From Anadara kagoshimensis (lineage: Eukaryota; Mollusca; Bivalvia; Arcoida; Arcidae): a stretch of 64,000 nucleotides of DNA. The position numbers and the translations under genes are program-made. Under the pieces are notes generated by a model, which was given only the letters and a program-made list of their open reading frames with translations, did not search any database and had not been told where the DNA came from. Where the stretch lies: contig CM037860.1 in the NCBI GenBank assembly GCA_021292105.1, forward strand, positions 16,634,698 through 16,698,697. Direction: 5' to 3'. Each line of letters begins with the position of its first letter. Position 1 is the stretch's first letter. Below are positions 35,681-47,010 of this stretch, piece after piece.

Positions 35681-36379
35681 TTTTAACTTACCGTAGGTGT
35701 TGATTGGTACAGTAATCTTTACCCATACACTTTACACTACTCAACCATCTAGGACATCACAAATCAAACAGAATTTTTAACAACCCAGCCCTGGAAAGAA
35801 AACCCAACAACCTTTTTACCAATTAACAAAGTTATGATGGCACAAATCCTACTGCATCAACTAGCCAGACAACTCCATTAAGAAGACACAATGAATGGCA
35901 GGGAGAATTACATCTGTACACATTGTAACAATGCATTCTGTCAGAATTATAGACATGAAGTTTTTATAATATAATACAGGAATTATTGTGATAACCATAT
36001 GTTAGACTAACGGAAATCATTACATCATCCCCTATATAAGTTTATGTAACATGCATTCCTGACGTCCCAACATCACTTAGAATTCCTCTCAATCAAGCTT
36101 ATACCAGATGTAGAGAAGAAAAACTACAAACACATCATTATTTTCTGTAAAACTAGCCAAAGACGACATTTTTACTGATAGTTTTTACCTATAAAATATG
36201 TCTTGATGTAATATCTTAATTATCTCCCTTGAATTGAAACATTGTTGAAATTGCAATTCTAAAGTAATTCAGTTTGGGATGAGAGTAGTTTTACATTTTT
36301 TGCACACTGAAGTTTAAGTCATTAATAATGGTTGAAACAGATCTGAGTGCATGTTTTACAAATATATCACCTGAACCTG
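35681..36379. other. Unique AT-rich non-coding DNA
   Basis: No feature recognised. Confidence 0.4.
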
Positions 36380-36720
36380 GGATATTGATTGGATGGGTTT
36401 TTCATCCCAGTAAAGAATATTTCAATGATATCAAGACATCACGAGCTATAGGTGAAGTGGCAAAAATTTCAACCTATTCAGTGTGCTCAGGGCAAGGCGA
36501 TGGGAGGGTTCTTTAACCTTTGCAATGACATGGGGCATCTGTTTTTAAGGTCTCTTCCAAAGGACCTCTTTACTTTTATTTCTAAATGCTGAGTTAATAG
36601 CAATAGAACAGAACTATTTATATTCAAGTCTTGGTGAGATGCCAGGTCGGGGTTAGAACCCCTCTACCCTGATGTACCACATATGAAGCAACCACTCTTC
36701 CACCTGAGCTAGGGTAGTGG
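36380..36720 (-). mobile_element. SINE-A, full-length or nearly so, minus strand
   Basis: Plus-strand order: 'gatattgattggatgggttt' (tail), 'cacgagctataggtgaagtg', 'gtgctcagggcaaggcgatg', 'taaggtctcttccaaaggac', 'cttggtgagatgccaggtcg', then the head reversed: B box 'gggttagaacccc' and A box in 'cttccacctgagctagggta'. Both promoter boxes are readable. The 62-codon open frame over its 3' half is a shadow. Confidence 0.88.
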
Positions 36721-37665
36721 TAAATCTCAAAAAAATACTTCAGCTGGAGATAATGATATCAACTATCACATGATCAGTACCATTCAATTTTCAGATCCAT
36801 CAATCACAATGAGCCGCCAATAAAAATCTCCTTATTAATTTTGTCAAAAGTTTTTTATTGGCTAATTTAATAAAACATTAAATTTATCAAGTTTACAAAT
36901 TTATCATAGAAAAGTCAATAACTTACCCAAACTTTTTAAACTCACTCAAAATGACCTCCATTTCCCTTCAAAATTTCTACTGTTAATCTTTAAAATGCCT
37001 CTTCCTATCTTGAAAGAAAATCCTCCCTCATTTTTTACAAATAAAACGTTTAATTGCTGAAATTTAATCGGTAATTTTGAAACAGATCCCCATCATCAGT
37101 GAACAACAAACTATCAATTATTGTGTATGTAGCCCGATTCTATGGTAAATATCGACACTTGTATGAAGAATCTCAGCGTTATTAGCAGATAATCATCTTG
37201 TATTGTTTGATCAGATTTTAGGATATTGTATTCGATTTCAAAATAGTGTTATCATCTTTTTTATATTATTATACATCATGCAAATGGCTATTAATCTTGG
37301 TGACATATTTTCCCTAATGACATCTAATGGCCAGCCAACATTTTACTTTAGGGGATGATATTTTGATACCTTTTTTTCCTTTTACCGGGTTAAATTTCCA
37401 AAAATTTAAAGATAACATGAAATATTTTAAGGCATTATCAAACAGGATACCAGTGGAAATACTAAATTCTGACAAAAGAAACAAAACTAAGGTAAAATTC
37501 CCATGTCAAAAATTAAAAAGCAGCATGCCATTTTGAACAATGAAATCAAACTAAGAATCTAATTTCTACCTGTTGGTAGCTTGTAGAATAAAGATATCTG
37601 TCTCTAGCTTATTAAAGATCACATAACTCTTACATCTAACACTTTGAAATGTTTGAATGGTTATA
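36721..37665. other. Unique AT-rich non-coding DNA
   Basis: No supported feature. The open frame at 37327-37536 has no recognisable domain. Confidence 0.45.
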
Positions 37666-37667
37666 GA

Positions 37668-37978
37668 CCACAACAGTAGCACAATTGTTAAAGTGGCTTC
37701 TCATATCAGAGGCTAGGCTTTGACCAAGACTTGAAAATACATGCAAGTTGTGACTGTTTTCCAGTGATGTTTACAGTGAAAAATAAAGGTCAAACTCCTT
37801 TGAAAGATACTGATGCTCTATGTTACAGTGGGCATGACACACTAAAGAACCCTTACTTCATATTGTCTTTAGTGCAATGCAAAGGTAAATATTCCCGGCA
37901 TGTCATCAATAGCTGGTGATATTCCCTTGTAAGTGAAATATTCTTGACCGTTATGTAAAACCCCATTCAATTAAGCAA
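37668..37978 (+). mobile_element. SINE-A, plus strand, diverged
   Basis: A weak head, 'caacagtagcacaattgtta', replaces the A box; the B-box region is decayed. The body follows with 'ccaagacttgaaaatacatg', 'aaaggtcaaactcctttgaa', 'ctaaagaacccttactt', 'tagtgcaatgcaaaggtaaa' and 'aagtgaaatattcttgaccg', ending in 'taaaaccccattcaatta'. An older copy than those at 30388 and 57989. Confidence 0.78.
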
Positions 37979-39527
37979 TTTAAAGTTAGGGTACTATTGC
38001 TAACATTTACATCTTATGTTTTTCTTAAATAAAATCATTTGTCAGTTTGTAGAAGTGTCTTTACAGAAAACAACAGCTTTTCAAAAATCTGCTGGTTGAA
38101 AATCTGTAATTTTTGCACTGAATCCTATAATATTTTGTAAACTCATTACAAGTTCTTTAAAGGGTAATTTGGTACACTGCAGAAAAACATGAATGCTATC
38201 AAGGGTACACAAATGTATAATTATGGTAGAGTAATGAAAGATAAAAGTGACAAATTATAAAAAACATCAGAAGAACACTTATCCTTAATGAAGAACACAA
38301 AGAATGAATCTATACACTACACCTTTAATTGTATTTATTATTATACTATCCAAGGTATCACACAAAAATACTATACTGAACATTATCATAGCAATAACCA
38401 TCTTAATCCTGTCTTAGTACTTTACAATCAGGCTAAGCGGCTTGGCAATTGTTTACAAGAAATGGTGTCAAACATAATGGTATAGATACAATGTGAAATG
38501 GAGACCATTTTTCCTGGTGCACTCCAGTTTTCTTCATCATTATAAAGTGACAGTGTTTCTTTTGATGTACATATCTACAATGCCTACTGATTGCCTACAA
38601 TGAACTCTGCTTGGAAAATTTGGTTCATTGATCAATGAATTCAGGTGCTCACATTATGATGTCATATGGTGATAGGAAATCCCCCATCTTTTAAGTCAAA
38701 GTATAAAACAGTACATGAAAATGTTTTCTATGAAAAACATGAATCTACACATGCTATCAAGGGTATACAGATGTATAATGGTTGAGTAATGAAAGAGACT
38801 TGCTAGTTTTAAAATCTGGTTCATTACCTGATGACCCAAGTAAAATGGGAGTCATTTCTTAAATTTGACCAAGTTTCCCCTTTATTAATGACTAACATCA
38901 AGCACCTGTTTTAATCCCTAATTGTATGAACATTTGTCATGTCAACAGTTCCATCTTCATTATCTATGAAAGGTAGACATAATTCCTGAATTACCCCCCT
39001 TTACTTCAACAAGTTATCAATTTGCTCCTAGGGTGGCATTAATGAATCATGAATATATATTAACTTTTCAACATTTTGTGTTCTGTTTCCTTGGAAACAA
39101 TATCAATCATTTTTGAAATTCATTTTTAAAGCTCAAAATTCAATCAGGCAGTTTCAATATCATGATTGCTACAATAAATCATTAAACAGTAAAATGAAAT
39201 ATTTTCATCTTGACAAGATGGGGAGACAGAATTAGTAACAAATGATGATAACTAGAACTGCAGGGTTATTTCAATGCATGGTAAACTGATGCTTGAGAGG
39301 ATTTGTAAATGGTAGTGATGTTTATTACATATTATTTCAGTATATAATTATAAAACATTGCCATAGATAATGATAAAGACAGGAGAATCTCTCACAATAT
39401 TTACCTACAAAATCAAATATATTACACAAGGTATTTCTCTACATGCTGATGCCAACTAACCAATATAAACGCTTTATGTGGTGTTTTTTTTTCTTCTTTT
39501 CAATTTTCTACATGCATTGAGAATCTT
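37979..39527. other. Mostly unique DNA with one dispersed duplication
   Basis: A segment with 'gctatcaagggta' and 'gtataa' plus 'agtaatgaaaga' occurs at 38184-38255 and again at 38730-38800. No gene recognised. Confidence 0.5.
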
Positions 39528-39551
39528 CATTATTATTATTATTATTATTAC
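39528..39551. repeat. (ATT)n microsatellite
   Basis: About eight ATT units. Confidence 0.93.
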
Positions 39552-39933
39552 TGCAAATGTACTTCATTTTACAGGTTCAAGTTTTCAGGGTTTTGTAATT
39601 TCCGACATTTTCGTGGGGTGTAATATTCACAGATTTATCAATCTGACTAAGATCATGTATGTATGTATTATTTACGCATGGTACAAATTTTTGCAAAAAA
39701 AATTTTTAACTGCAAAATAAGCACAAATTTGTACACCAACTTAGTGCACTGCAAATAAATCTACACTTACAGTATTAAATTTTCCTATTTTTATAATTTG
39801 TTGCATATTTTTCATTTTTATAGCATATTTTTTTTTGCCTTATTGGTAAGTCACACACACACACTAACTGTTTTTAACATACCAGTACATGCATTTCCAT
39901 ATCAAAGATTCATGTAAATACTTAGTAGATGTG
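39552..39933. other. Unique AT-rich non-coding DNA
   Basis: No feature recognised. Confidence 0.4.
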
Positions 39934-40010
39934 CACATGTGCAGAATAATGCAGTACACATGTGCAGAATAATGCAGTGCACATGTGCAGAATAATGCAG
40001 TACACATGTT
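39934..40010. repeat. 23-bp tandem repeat, 3.3 copies
   Basis: Units start at 39934, 39957 and 39980 with a partial fourth at 40003. The unit is 'cacatgtgcagaataatgca' plus 'gta' or 'gtg'. Each unit holds the palindrome 'cacatgtg'. Confidence 0.93.
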
Positions 40011-40235
40011 CCTGTGTTTTTATCAGTTTTAAACTCAGTAGAGTGTACTGATTGTAACTCTCAATATGCAGTCATAATTTACCATTAAAATAATATTGAT
40101 CCAATCAATGAATATACAAACAGCCATAAACATTATCTGAAATGCACATTTTAAGGTAATTCACCAGTCTTTTATGCTGCACATCACAACAGCTGATTTT
40201 CTCTAAATAAAATGTTTGTTGAAATATCTTTCCAA

Positions 40236-40422
40236 TACAGTCAATCCTGCCACAAAGTCGCCTCTATATAAGGGTCACCTACTTCTAAAGGCCAGTAAAT
40301 TTTTATCCCAATCGCTCTTTACTCAGGTTATTCGAACCTGTATATTAGGACCACCTGCTCATTATGACCACTTAAAACTGGTTCCCTTTGGGTGGCAGCC
40401 TTCATAGACAGGTTTGGCTGTA
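40236..40422 (-). mobile_element. Fold-back MITE-like element, copy 3 (near full length)
   Basis: Ends 'tacagtcaatcctgccacaa' and 'agacaggtttggctgta', flanked by TA. The interior carries 'cctctatataagggtcacct' and 'cctttgggtggcag', matching copies at 25010 and 46517 in reverse. Two open frames overlapping it are repeat translations. Confidence 0.82.
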
Positions 40423-40590
40423 CATAAGATTTATCAAAGTAAACCAACAAAATCTAGAGAACATGCAAGTTTACACCAACCTCTATCACTGTCACTGTCA
40501 TTGTCCTCAGAACAGCAATATATGTCTTCTCAAAATAATTAAATTTCTGCTGAATTCCATGATCAAGAAACAGAACCTAAAATGTATTTA

Positions 40591-40675
40591 AGGGCCAAAT
40601 TTGTTTTAACCATGAAATACAATAGGGCCAAATTTGTTTTAACTATGGAATACAATAGGGCCAAATTTGTTTAGT
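40591..40675. repeat. 33-bp tandem repeat, about 2.6 copies
   Basis: 'agggccaaatttgttttaac' plus a 13-bp spacer starts at 40591, 40624 and 40657. The third copy is truncated. Confidence 0.92.
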
Positions 40676-41400
40676 CTGAAATAATAGGTATAGGCAAACA
40701 ACATTGACCTGTCTACTTGACCTTTAAATATTTTATTCTGGAGAGCACAATTTACATATAGGGAACACTCCTTTATTTCGTCTACATAATGAGAACACTT
40801 AACATGTGCATTACATATACATGTGTATGGAATCCTAACACTTGTCATGTATTGGGTGGATCCCTTTATTTCAATATTCCTTAATGAACAGTCAAGCAGA
40901 CATGTTGATGTTGTTTGCCTATACAGGGTCTTCAGATGATATAGTGACAAACACACATATATATATAAGCCCTATTGTTGTCTCATATGCAGGTGTACCA
41001 AGTATTCCTGAAATTTTTTGGCATGTTTCTTGTGTGGTAAGTATGTCTTGATCAGCTAAACACCTTCAATCTACACAGTATAACATAATGTGTGGGGCTT
41101 GCGTCAGTTGGTCTAATCACATAAAACATGTTAACAGCCAGCATATGTACAAAATTGATGTGAAACTAATCAAACTTAGGCTGTATAAAATCCAGATGAT
41201 TATTCATTACTACATAACCATACAATCTTATGCCCGAGTAGCAATCATTAATAATGTTTACATTTCTCCCAATATTTATGTCTAACCCAAGTCTCCCAAT
41301 AAACAATATATATATACACCAAGTTACACTGGCAGAACATACATAATGAATGAATGTTACCTAGATCTATAAGGAACTTGTTGGTTTTACAAGAATATAG
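40676..41400. other. Unique AT-rich non-coding DNA
   Basis: No supported feature. The 105-codon minus-strand open frame at 40639-40956 overlaps the 33-bp repeat and has no recognisable domain. Confidence 0.45.
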
Positions 41401-41615
41401 AAGGCTAAAGTGACATAGTGGATAAGATGTAACCATTCAAACTCAAAACCACACTGATGTGGGTTTCAACCATGGACAAAGTTACAGAGCGGGTAAGGTG
41501 TTACCACTCAAACCCAAAATCTCATTGCTGCGAGTTCCAACCTTGGGCGACATCAGTATACTGTAGATGTGGAAATATTTGGCTTGGTATTAGTATCACT
41601 GTGATGTTAATCCAT
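41401..41615 (+). mobile_element. SINE-C-like element with two tandem tRNA-like heads
   Basis: Head 1: A-box-like 'tgacatagtggataag' near 41411-41426 and B-box-like 'gggtttcaacc' near 41460-41470. Head 2: 'gagcgggtaaggtgttacca' near 41487 and 'gagttccaacc' near 41531-41541. The spacing from box to box and the 'actcaaaacca' / 'cccaaaatctcattgctg' texts show that the second head is a diverged duplicate. A short body with 'gacatcagtata' and 'ggtattagtatcactg' follows, then the 45-bp minisatellite. Confidence 0.6.
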
Positions 41616-42020
41616 GACACTATGGGCCAGTTTGTTAACACACTGACAGTCATCATATGTGACACTATGGGCCAGTTTGTTAACACTCTGACAGTCATCA
41701 TATGTGACACTATGGGCCAGTTTGTAAACACACTGACAGTCATCATATGTGACACTATGGGCCAGTTTGTTAACACTCTGACAGTCATCATATGTGACAC
41801 TATGGGCCAGTTTGTTAACACTCTGACAGTCATCATATGTGACACTATGGGCCAGTTTGTAAACACACTGACAGTCATCATATGTGACACTATGGGCCAG
41901 TTTGTAAACACACTGACAGTCATCATATGTGACACTATGGGCCAGTTTGTTAACACTCTGACAGTCATCATATGTGACACTATCAGCCAGTGTGTTAACA
42001 ATCTGAAAATCATCATATGT
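41616..42020. repeat. 45-bp minisatellite, 9 units
   Basis: Units start at 41616 and every 45 bases to 41976; a tenth begins and breaks at 42021. The unit is 'gacactatgggccagtttgt' plus 'taacactctgacagtcatca' and 'tatgt'. Two variants, 'gttaacac(t/a)ctg' and 'gtaaacacactg', are interspersed, and the ninth unit is diverged. Because 45 is a multiple of three and some frames lack stops, it creates open frames of 167-202 codons on both strands. I regard those as artefacts. Confidence 0.96.
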
Positions 42021-42044
42021 GACACTGTAGTTGAAGAAAGCGAT

Positions 42045-42150
42045 CTTTCTACTTTTAACCAATGACCTCACCAACGTTTTTGCACTAGGATTTGCCTGAG
42101 TGAAATTTGAAGCTAGGCAGTGAGAAGCGATGTGATCCATTGCTTTTAGT
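42045..42150 (-). mobile_element. SINE-B head/body fragment, minus strand
   Basis: 'tttttgcactaggatttgcc' then 'tgagtgaaatttgaagctag' and 'gtgagaagcgatgtgat' match the reversed junction of SINE-B body and head (B-box side). Confidence 0.55.
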
Positions 42151-42954
42151 CTTGTACTTAGGGTTTGATTAACACAGGTTCTACTGTTTTTAAGTTTGAG
42201 TATTTGATAAATAACAAGTCATAATTTAAACCAAGAAGTAACAGAAACATTACACTAAATGTTGTATAGCATCTGTAAGTTTTAAGTAACAAAAACACAA
42301 ATTATGTAAAACTCTAATGAAAGCACTTCAAACTGACAAAATACAAACATTTTCACACAGACAAACAGAGAGCCATCTTGAGATTTTCAATGCATTATCG
42401 TAAGTGCAGCTGCAAAACATAGTTGTAGATAAGTGTTTAAAACTTCAATATGGATACATCTGTAACGATATCTGCAAAAATATGCCCGTTTTTGAATGAA
42501 TCATGAATGACAACTTTTCATACGAATAATCACGATTTTGTAAAATAATATATCTGATAATATCTCCATTAAATCCTGAATATACTCAGATTTTTTTAAT
42601 TAAAAAAAAAAAAGAAATAAAAAATGTTTCTGAGCTTTTTTCTCAACAGCTGCACAAAAATATCTACTTAAACATGTTAAGTTAATTCAAAAGGTGTAAC
42701 AAATTACTTCTCAACATCCCTTCAACAGCGTGAGCGAGCAAACTGGTGTTACTTTGATAAGAATTTTAATTGGAGAATAAAGACAGAAAAATTGCTTTAT
42801 TGTGTGTAATTATGTAATAGTGATAAAAACTGATTTAACAAAAACATTTGTTCACACAAAAGTACATTTAATCTTTTTTTATGCATTTGTAACATTTAAT
42901 TGGTCTGTAAGGTCTTCCTATTTAACTCTTATGAATCCTTAACTTTCTTACACA
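42151..42954. other. Unique AT-rich non-coding DNA
   Basis: No gene recognised. Confidence 0.4.
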
Positions 42955-43060
42955 ATAAGGTTGATTGTTTGAATTGAATGTTGTTTTGCACCATATCAGC
43001 AACTTTTTAGCTATTCCTTAAGACACAATTTTGTTTAATTAATCTCATGTATTAGTCACA
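42955..43060 (-). mobile_element. SINE-C tail fragment, minus strand
   Basis: 'gttgttttgcaccatatcag' followed by 'caactttttagctattcctt' is the reverse complement of the SINE-C tail block. Head and most of the body are missing. Confidence 0.6.
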
Positions 43061-43093
43061 TACAAATTATTGTGATGCACGAGTTTGTACAAG

Positions 43094-43218
43094 TACAATC
43101 CAAACTGCCTTAAAGGCTACCTCTATATAAGGGCCACCTGCATATAAAGGCCAGTAGATTTGTAACCCAATTTTCTTTACTCATACTATTTTAACCTGTA
43201 TATACTGTATTGACTGTA
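43094..43218 (-). mobile_element. Fold-back MITE-like element, copy 4, internally deleted
   Basis: Starts 'tacaatccaaactgccttaa', continues 'ctacctctatataagggcca' and 'cagtagatttgtaacccaat', and ends 'tgtattgactgta'. It is about 60 bp shorter than full copies; the right arm is mostly lost. Confidence 0.72.
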
Positions 43219-43750
43219 TTTCTGATCTGCTTTGTACTTGTGTCATTAATTGAAACCTTTTAGAGTGCTAGTGTACTTGCTCCCAATGGTACAGATAGAT
43301 GAGGTACTCATGATGTTGAATTAGAACACTTAGCCAAGGGGTCCCTAGCTCATATCTTATCGTAGTGACCATGATCATTTTGTAATTTAGAAAGTTGACT
43401 GACATTAACAAAAATACTTGAACAAATTTTACAACATACCAAATTTTTAATTATGTTTTAGGCAATTTATCAAAACTGACTATACAAATGCTATCAGGTC
43501 TGGGTTTCAGATTTTCTTTAACTTATGTTAAGCAAATTTTGATCATGTTTTTTGAACATAAAGACAAAAATTCTTGACAAAACTAAAATAAATTTTTTTT
43601 ATACTTGAATTGATGTTGAAAATGACATCTTAAATCCTTGAATATCTTAAAAATTAGCAAAATTATTAACATATAGAATTTCCCAGATTTCAGTAACGAA
43701 AATCTTAGTGAAGTAATAATTGTGAAACTGGGATCAGGATTGTCACTGTT
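43219..43750. other. Unique AT-rich non-coding DNA
   Basis: No feature recognised. Confidence 0.4.
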
Positions 43751-44045
43751 ACAAACAACAATATTCTACATGAATTCACTCCTTTTTACGCATTTTTCAT
43801 ACCGAAAGTTGTTACTATAAAACTTCTTCATTGACTGAATTATACAAACTAAAATAAACATAAGTTTTTATCAACTACTTGTAAACAACCATAATCAACA
43901 TGAATTCGCTCTTATTTACACATTTTTCATACGGGAAATTATTTCCATAAAACTTTTTCATTGACTGAAGTGCAACTGTAACAACACAATAAACACATTA
44001 TACAAACTGAAATAAACAAGTTTCTATAAACTACTTGTAAACAAA
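43751..44045. repeat. Imperfect 130-bp tandem duplication
   Basis: 'catgaattcactc' (43768) recurs as 'catgaattcgctc' (43898), followed in both by 'acgcatttttcatac' type text, 'ataaaactt', 'ttcattgactga', 'aataaaca' and 'ctacttgtaaacaa'. The second copy has an insertion of about 26 bp. The minus-strand 85-codon open frame overlaps it without a domain. Confidence 0.8.
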
Positions 44046-45579
44046 AACACTGACATAAAATGAGTAAACACTTCATTACATGAAGACTTAGTTTTGTCCA
44101 AATTTGAACATCTACATAAATGTTTTGTCCCAATATAAGCATCAAGTTATTTACATTTACAGAAATAATATCCAAATCTAGAGTTTTTAAATACAATGTC
44201 TTTAAAAAGAAGATAAAAGTTACATGTTTTATCTAATGTTGTAGTAACAAAGTTTGAGGTTATCTGATCAGTCGACCCTCATGGTAAAGCACACACTTTA
44301 CATGAAGATTTTATATCTATGAGTGTTCTGTAGTATAAATTCCAAACTCCACTCTCATCTGATCAAAAATATCAAAATAATTTTTATTTCCAACCAACTT
44401 TTTGGAAAGGACTTTCATTTTTACTCTCCACTAAAATTTTAATTTCGACCGAAAAAGCCTAAAAATGGCAGAATTCAACCATTTTGAACATTTCTGTGAA
44501 AAATAATTTTTCAAAATTTTACATAGAATTTAAATGGTAGAGGTACAAAAGGTTTATATCTTGGCTGACTTGAAATAACTAGAGTATACATATTGAAATA
44601 AATGAAAAATGCCTTCATGTCAGATGACTGTCCAGAGTTTAGTGATCTTAATAAGCTGAAGCCATTTGCCATCAAGTCAAAATCAAAAGAAATAACAAAA
44701 ACAATTTCACAGAGGCTTTCTCCATCTAAAACAAAGAACTCAACACTTAACTTGTCAGTGCATAAATATTTTTGCTTCTAGCTGCAGAATTAATTGGTGA
44801 AGAAGAAGATTTATAATTTGTCGGATTGTGCATATGGTACAACTATACTTTGTGATCAACTTATTAATTACTCTGTCAAATATAAATTGTGAATATTGCA
44901 CATTGTAATTAAATTGGTTACAACTGGGACTGCAAATTCAATCCAAGAGAGCTAGAGGCAAAAAATGTTGTCACTTTTGCAGAAAATATTTTAGGGTGAA
45001 TCAAACAGATTCAAATCAAATCTTATTAAAAGGGGATTAATCTTTTTACTATCTGAGATTAATCAGATTTATTTTCCTTAATCTCTGACCCAGACTTTGT
45101 GTCCCAGTGTGGGAATTTGGAAAATATTCCAGAAACATTACCAGAAGCTTCATACACTGATTTTCCATTGTCTTCAGAATAAAGAAAACAGGGCCAGTTA
45201 AATGCATTCATCTTGATAATGGATATTAAATTTATTTTTTAATTAACTAATATTCCATTGTTTTTAGACTGAAGGAAACTGAGCTAAGAACATGTTTTCA
45301 TCACAAATTCATTTTGAATTAAGCAAAATTAGAAACTGTAAATAGGGAAATTACAAATATCCAGCAGGCAACCTTGCAGCTTTTCTGAAAAACTAATACA
45401 ACTACCTAAACAAATGTCTGGAGTTATTCTTCATCTAAAAGCAGTTCCAAAGTGAAGGTAAATAAAAAATATTGATGAATCTAATTCATTAATTATTATT
45501 TGTCTGAAAACAATTCACAAGCCACATGACTGAGAAGTTTCATGGTTCAAACACTTTCAAATTTACAAAGCAATGGCCT
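44046..45579. other. Unique AT-rich non-coding DNA
   Basis: No feature recognised over 1.5 kb. Confidence 0.45.
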
Positions 45580-45755
45580 TAAGTAATAACACCTTTACTT
45601 TAGCATCTCCTTGTCACAAACTGAAAGCCCTATAAACTTAAAAATTCATATCTAGCATTATGCATGGTACCCTATCAATTTTGTAAAGCTGGTTGACCTT
45701 GACCTTTAATCATATTTTCAGGTGAGCAGCAAGGCCCGTGGGTCTCTTGTTGTTT
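45580..45755 (-). mobile_element. Helentron-like 5' end fragment, minus strand
   Basis: The plus strand reads 'gttgaccttgacctttaatc', 'caggtgagcagcaaggcccg' and 'tgggtctcttgttg'. Reversed, it gives the family start 'aacaagag', a G/C-rich palindrome-like 'acccacgggcct' and the subterminal 'gctcacctga', as in the element at 33200. Only the 5' end and a short inner piece remain; the inner limit is a guess. Confidence 0.75.
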
Positions 45756-46516
45756 AGTGCACAAGAAATGACATACATATGGTTTATGGTATTCTGCGTG
45801 TATGCGTTGTTGGGTGTAACAGAAACGCCTCTAAGTTTTTTTTTCAGTATAAAACCAAACATTTCAGCAAAAATCACTTTTTTGCACGATTTAACCACAT
45901 ACAATCAATTTTTGCATCATAAACAAAGCAAGGACTGAGTTATGGTTTTTTTTGGAATAAAAATAAAGCAGCACTCATTATATCTAATATGACATCTTAT
46001 TTTTTAATTTCCTTGATCAAGTTTAAATGTCAGTCACCAATAGCAACATGTCAAATTATTTAATTAATTACTTCAATGAAATGATTTTCTCTAAACCTAC
46101 ACCCATTTGTTATTAACAAATTTGAAAACTTTTTCTATTCTTTTTCCTTTAAATATACATGGGAAAAATGATCTTGCACTCCATGGAAATCACATTTATA
46201 TCATATATTTGACACACCCCTACAGTAATGGTTGCAATATTAAATGTGTGCCATAAAAATTGACATTTTCCTATAATTTGTATAAAAAACACAATTATTC
46301 AAGTAGACAAAATGCCACAGACTGTCTGATCTACAAAGCTTACTTATGACATATTCTTATATATATTTTAATTCCCAATTCATGGGTTACTTACTCTCTG
46401 ATTATGGAGGTAGATTATGTCTAGGGATTTGGTGGGTACAATTTCACACATGCCCCCAATTTCCTATGTTATTCAAGTAAAAAGAAAACATAGTTTTTCT
46501 TTCATGTGATTGAATG
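45756..46516. other. Unique AT-rich non-coding DNA
   Basis: No supported gene. Confidence 0.4.
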
Positions 46517-46697
46517 TACAGTCAATCCTGTCAATAAAGGCCACCCAAGAGAACCAGTAAAAGTGGACTTTATGGGAAAGTGACCTTTATATACAGGTTC
46601 AAATATTAAGAATAAAGACCAATAGAATACAATTCTACTGACCTTTATAAGCAGGTGACTCTTATATAGAGATGGCTTTTAAGGCAGGTTGACTGTA
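46517..46697 (+). mobile_element. Fold-back MITE-like element, copy 5 (full length)
   Basis: Ends 'tacagtcaatcctgtcaata' and 'taaggcaggttgactgta'. The inner blocks 'aggccacccaagagaaccag' and 'taagcaggtgactcttatat' match copy 2 in the same orientation. Confidence 0.83.
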
Positions 46698-46829
46698 TTT
46701 TATGTTTATTATTACTCTGAACATGTACTGTCTGTTTTCATTTGGATTTTAGTTTTTTGGCATAAAAGTTTACTTCTCAGTTTCCATTTGTATTGCCAAG
46801 AACATGTTATTTAGTTGTAATTTATTATG

Positions 46830-47010
46830 CAATTGAACCTGCCTTAAAGATCACCTCTAAATAAGGTCCAACTGCTTTTAACGACCAGTAATTTTTTTTA
46901 TCCCAATCACACTTTATTCAGGTTATTTGAACCTGTATATAACAGCGACCTGCTCATAAAGGTCACTTTTACAGGTTTCATTTGGGTGGCTTTTATAGAC
47001 AGGTTTAAAT
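46830..47010 (-). mobile_element. Fold-back MITE-like element, copy 6, inverted relative to copy 5
   Basis: 'caattgaacctgccttaaag' at the left, 'ttcaggttatttgaacctgt' in the middle and 'gggtggcttttatagacagg' at the right. The left end has lost the perfect TACAGTC. It faces copy 5 across about 130 bp, so the pair forms a larger inverted repeat. Confidence 0.8.

Noticed and set aside
41457..42140. Open frames of 202, 167 and 177 codons on both strands, with a 15-residue repeat
   Set aside because: They are the 45-bp minisatellite read in several frames. Openness on both strands is explained by the repeat length being a multiple of three; no signal peptide, domain or splice context supports a gene.
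45738..45938. Overlapping open frames on both strands near the Helentron-like fragment
   Set aside because: Short, no domain, and partly inside the repeat fragment.
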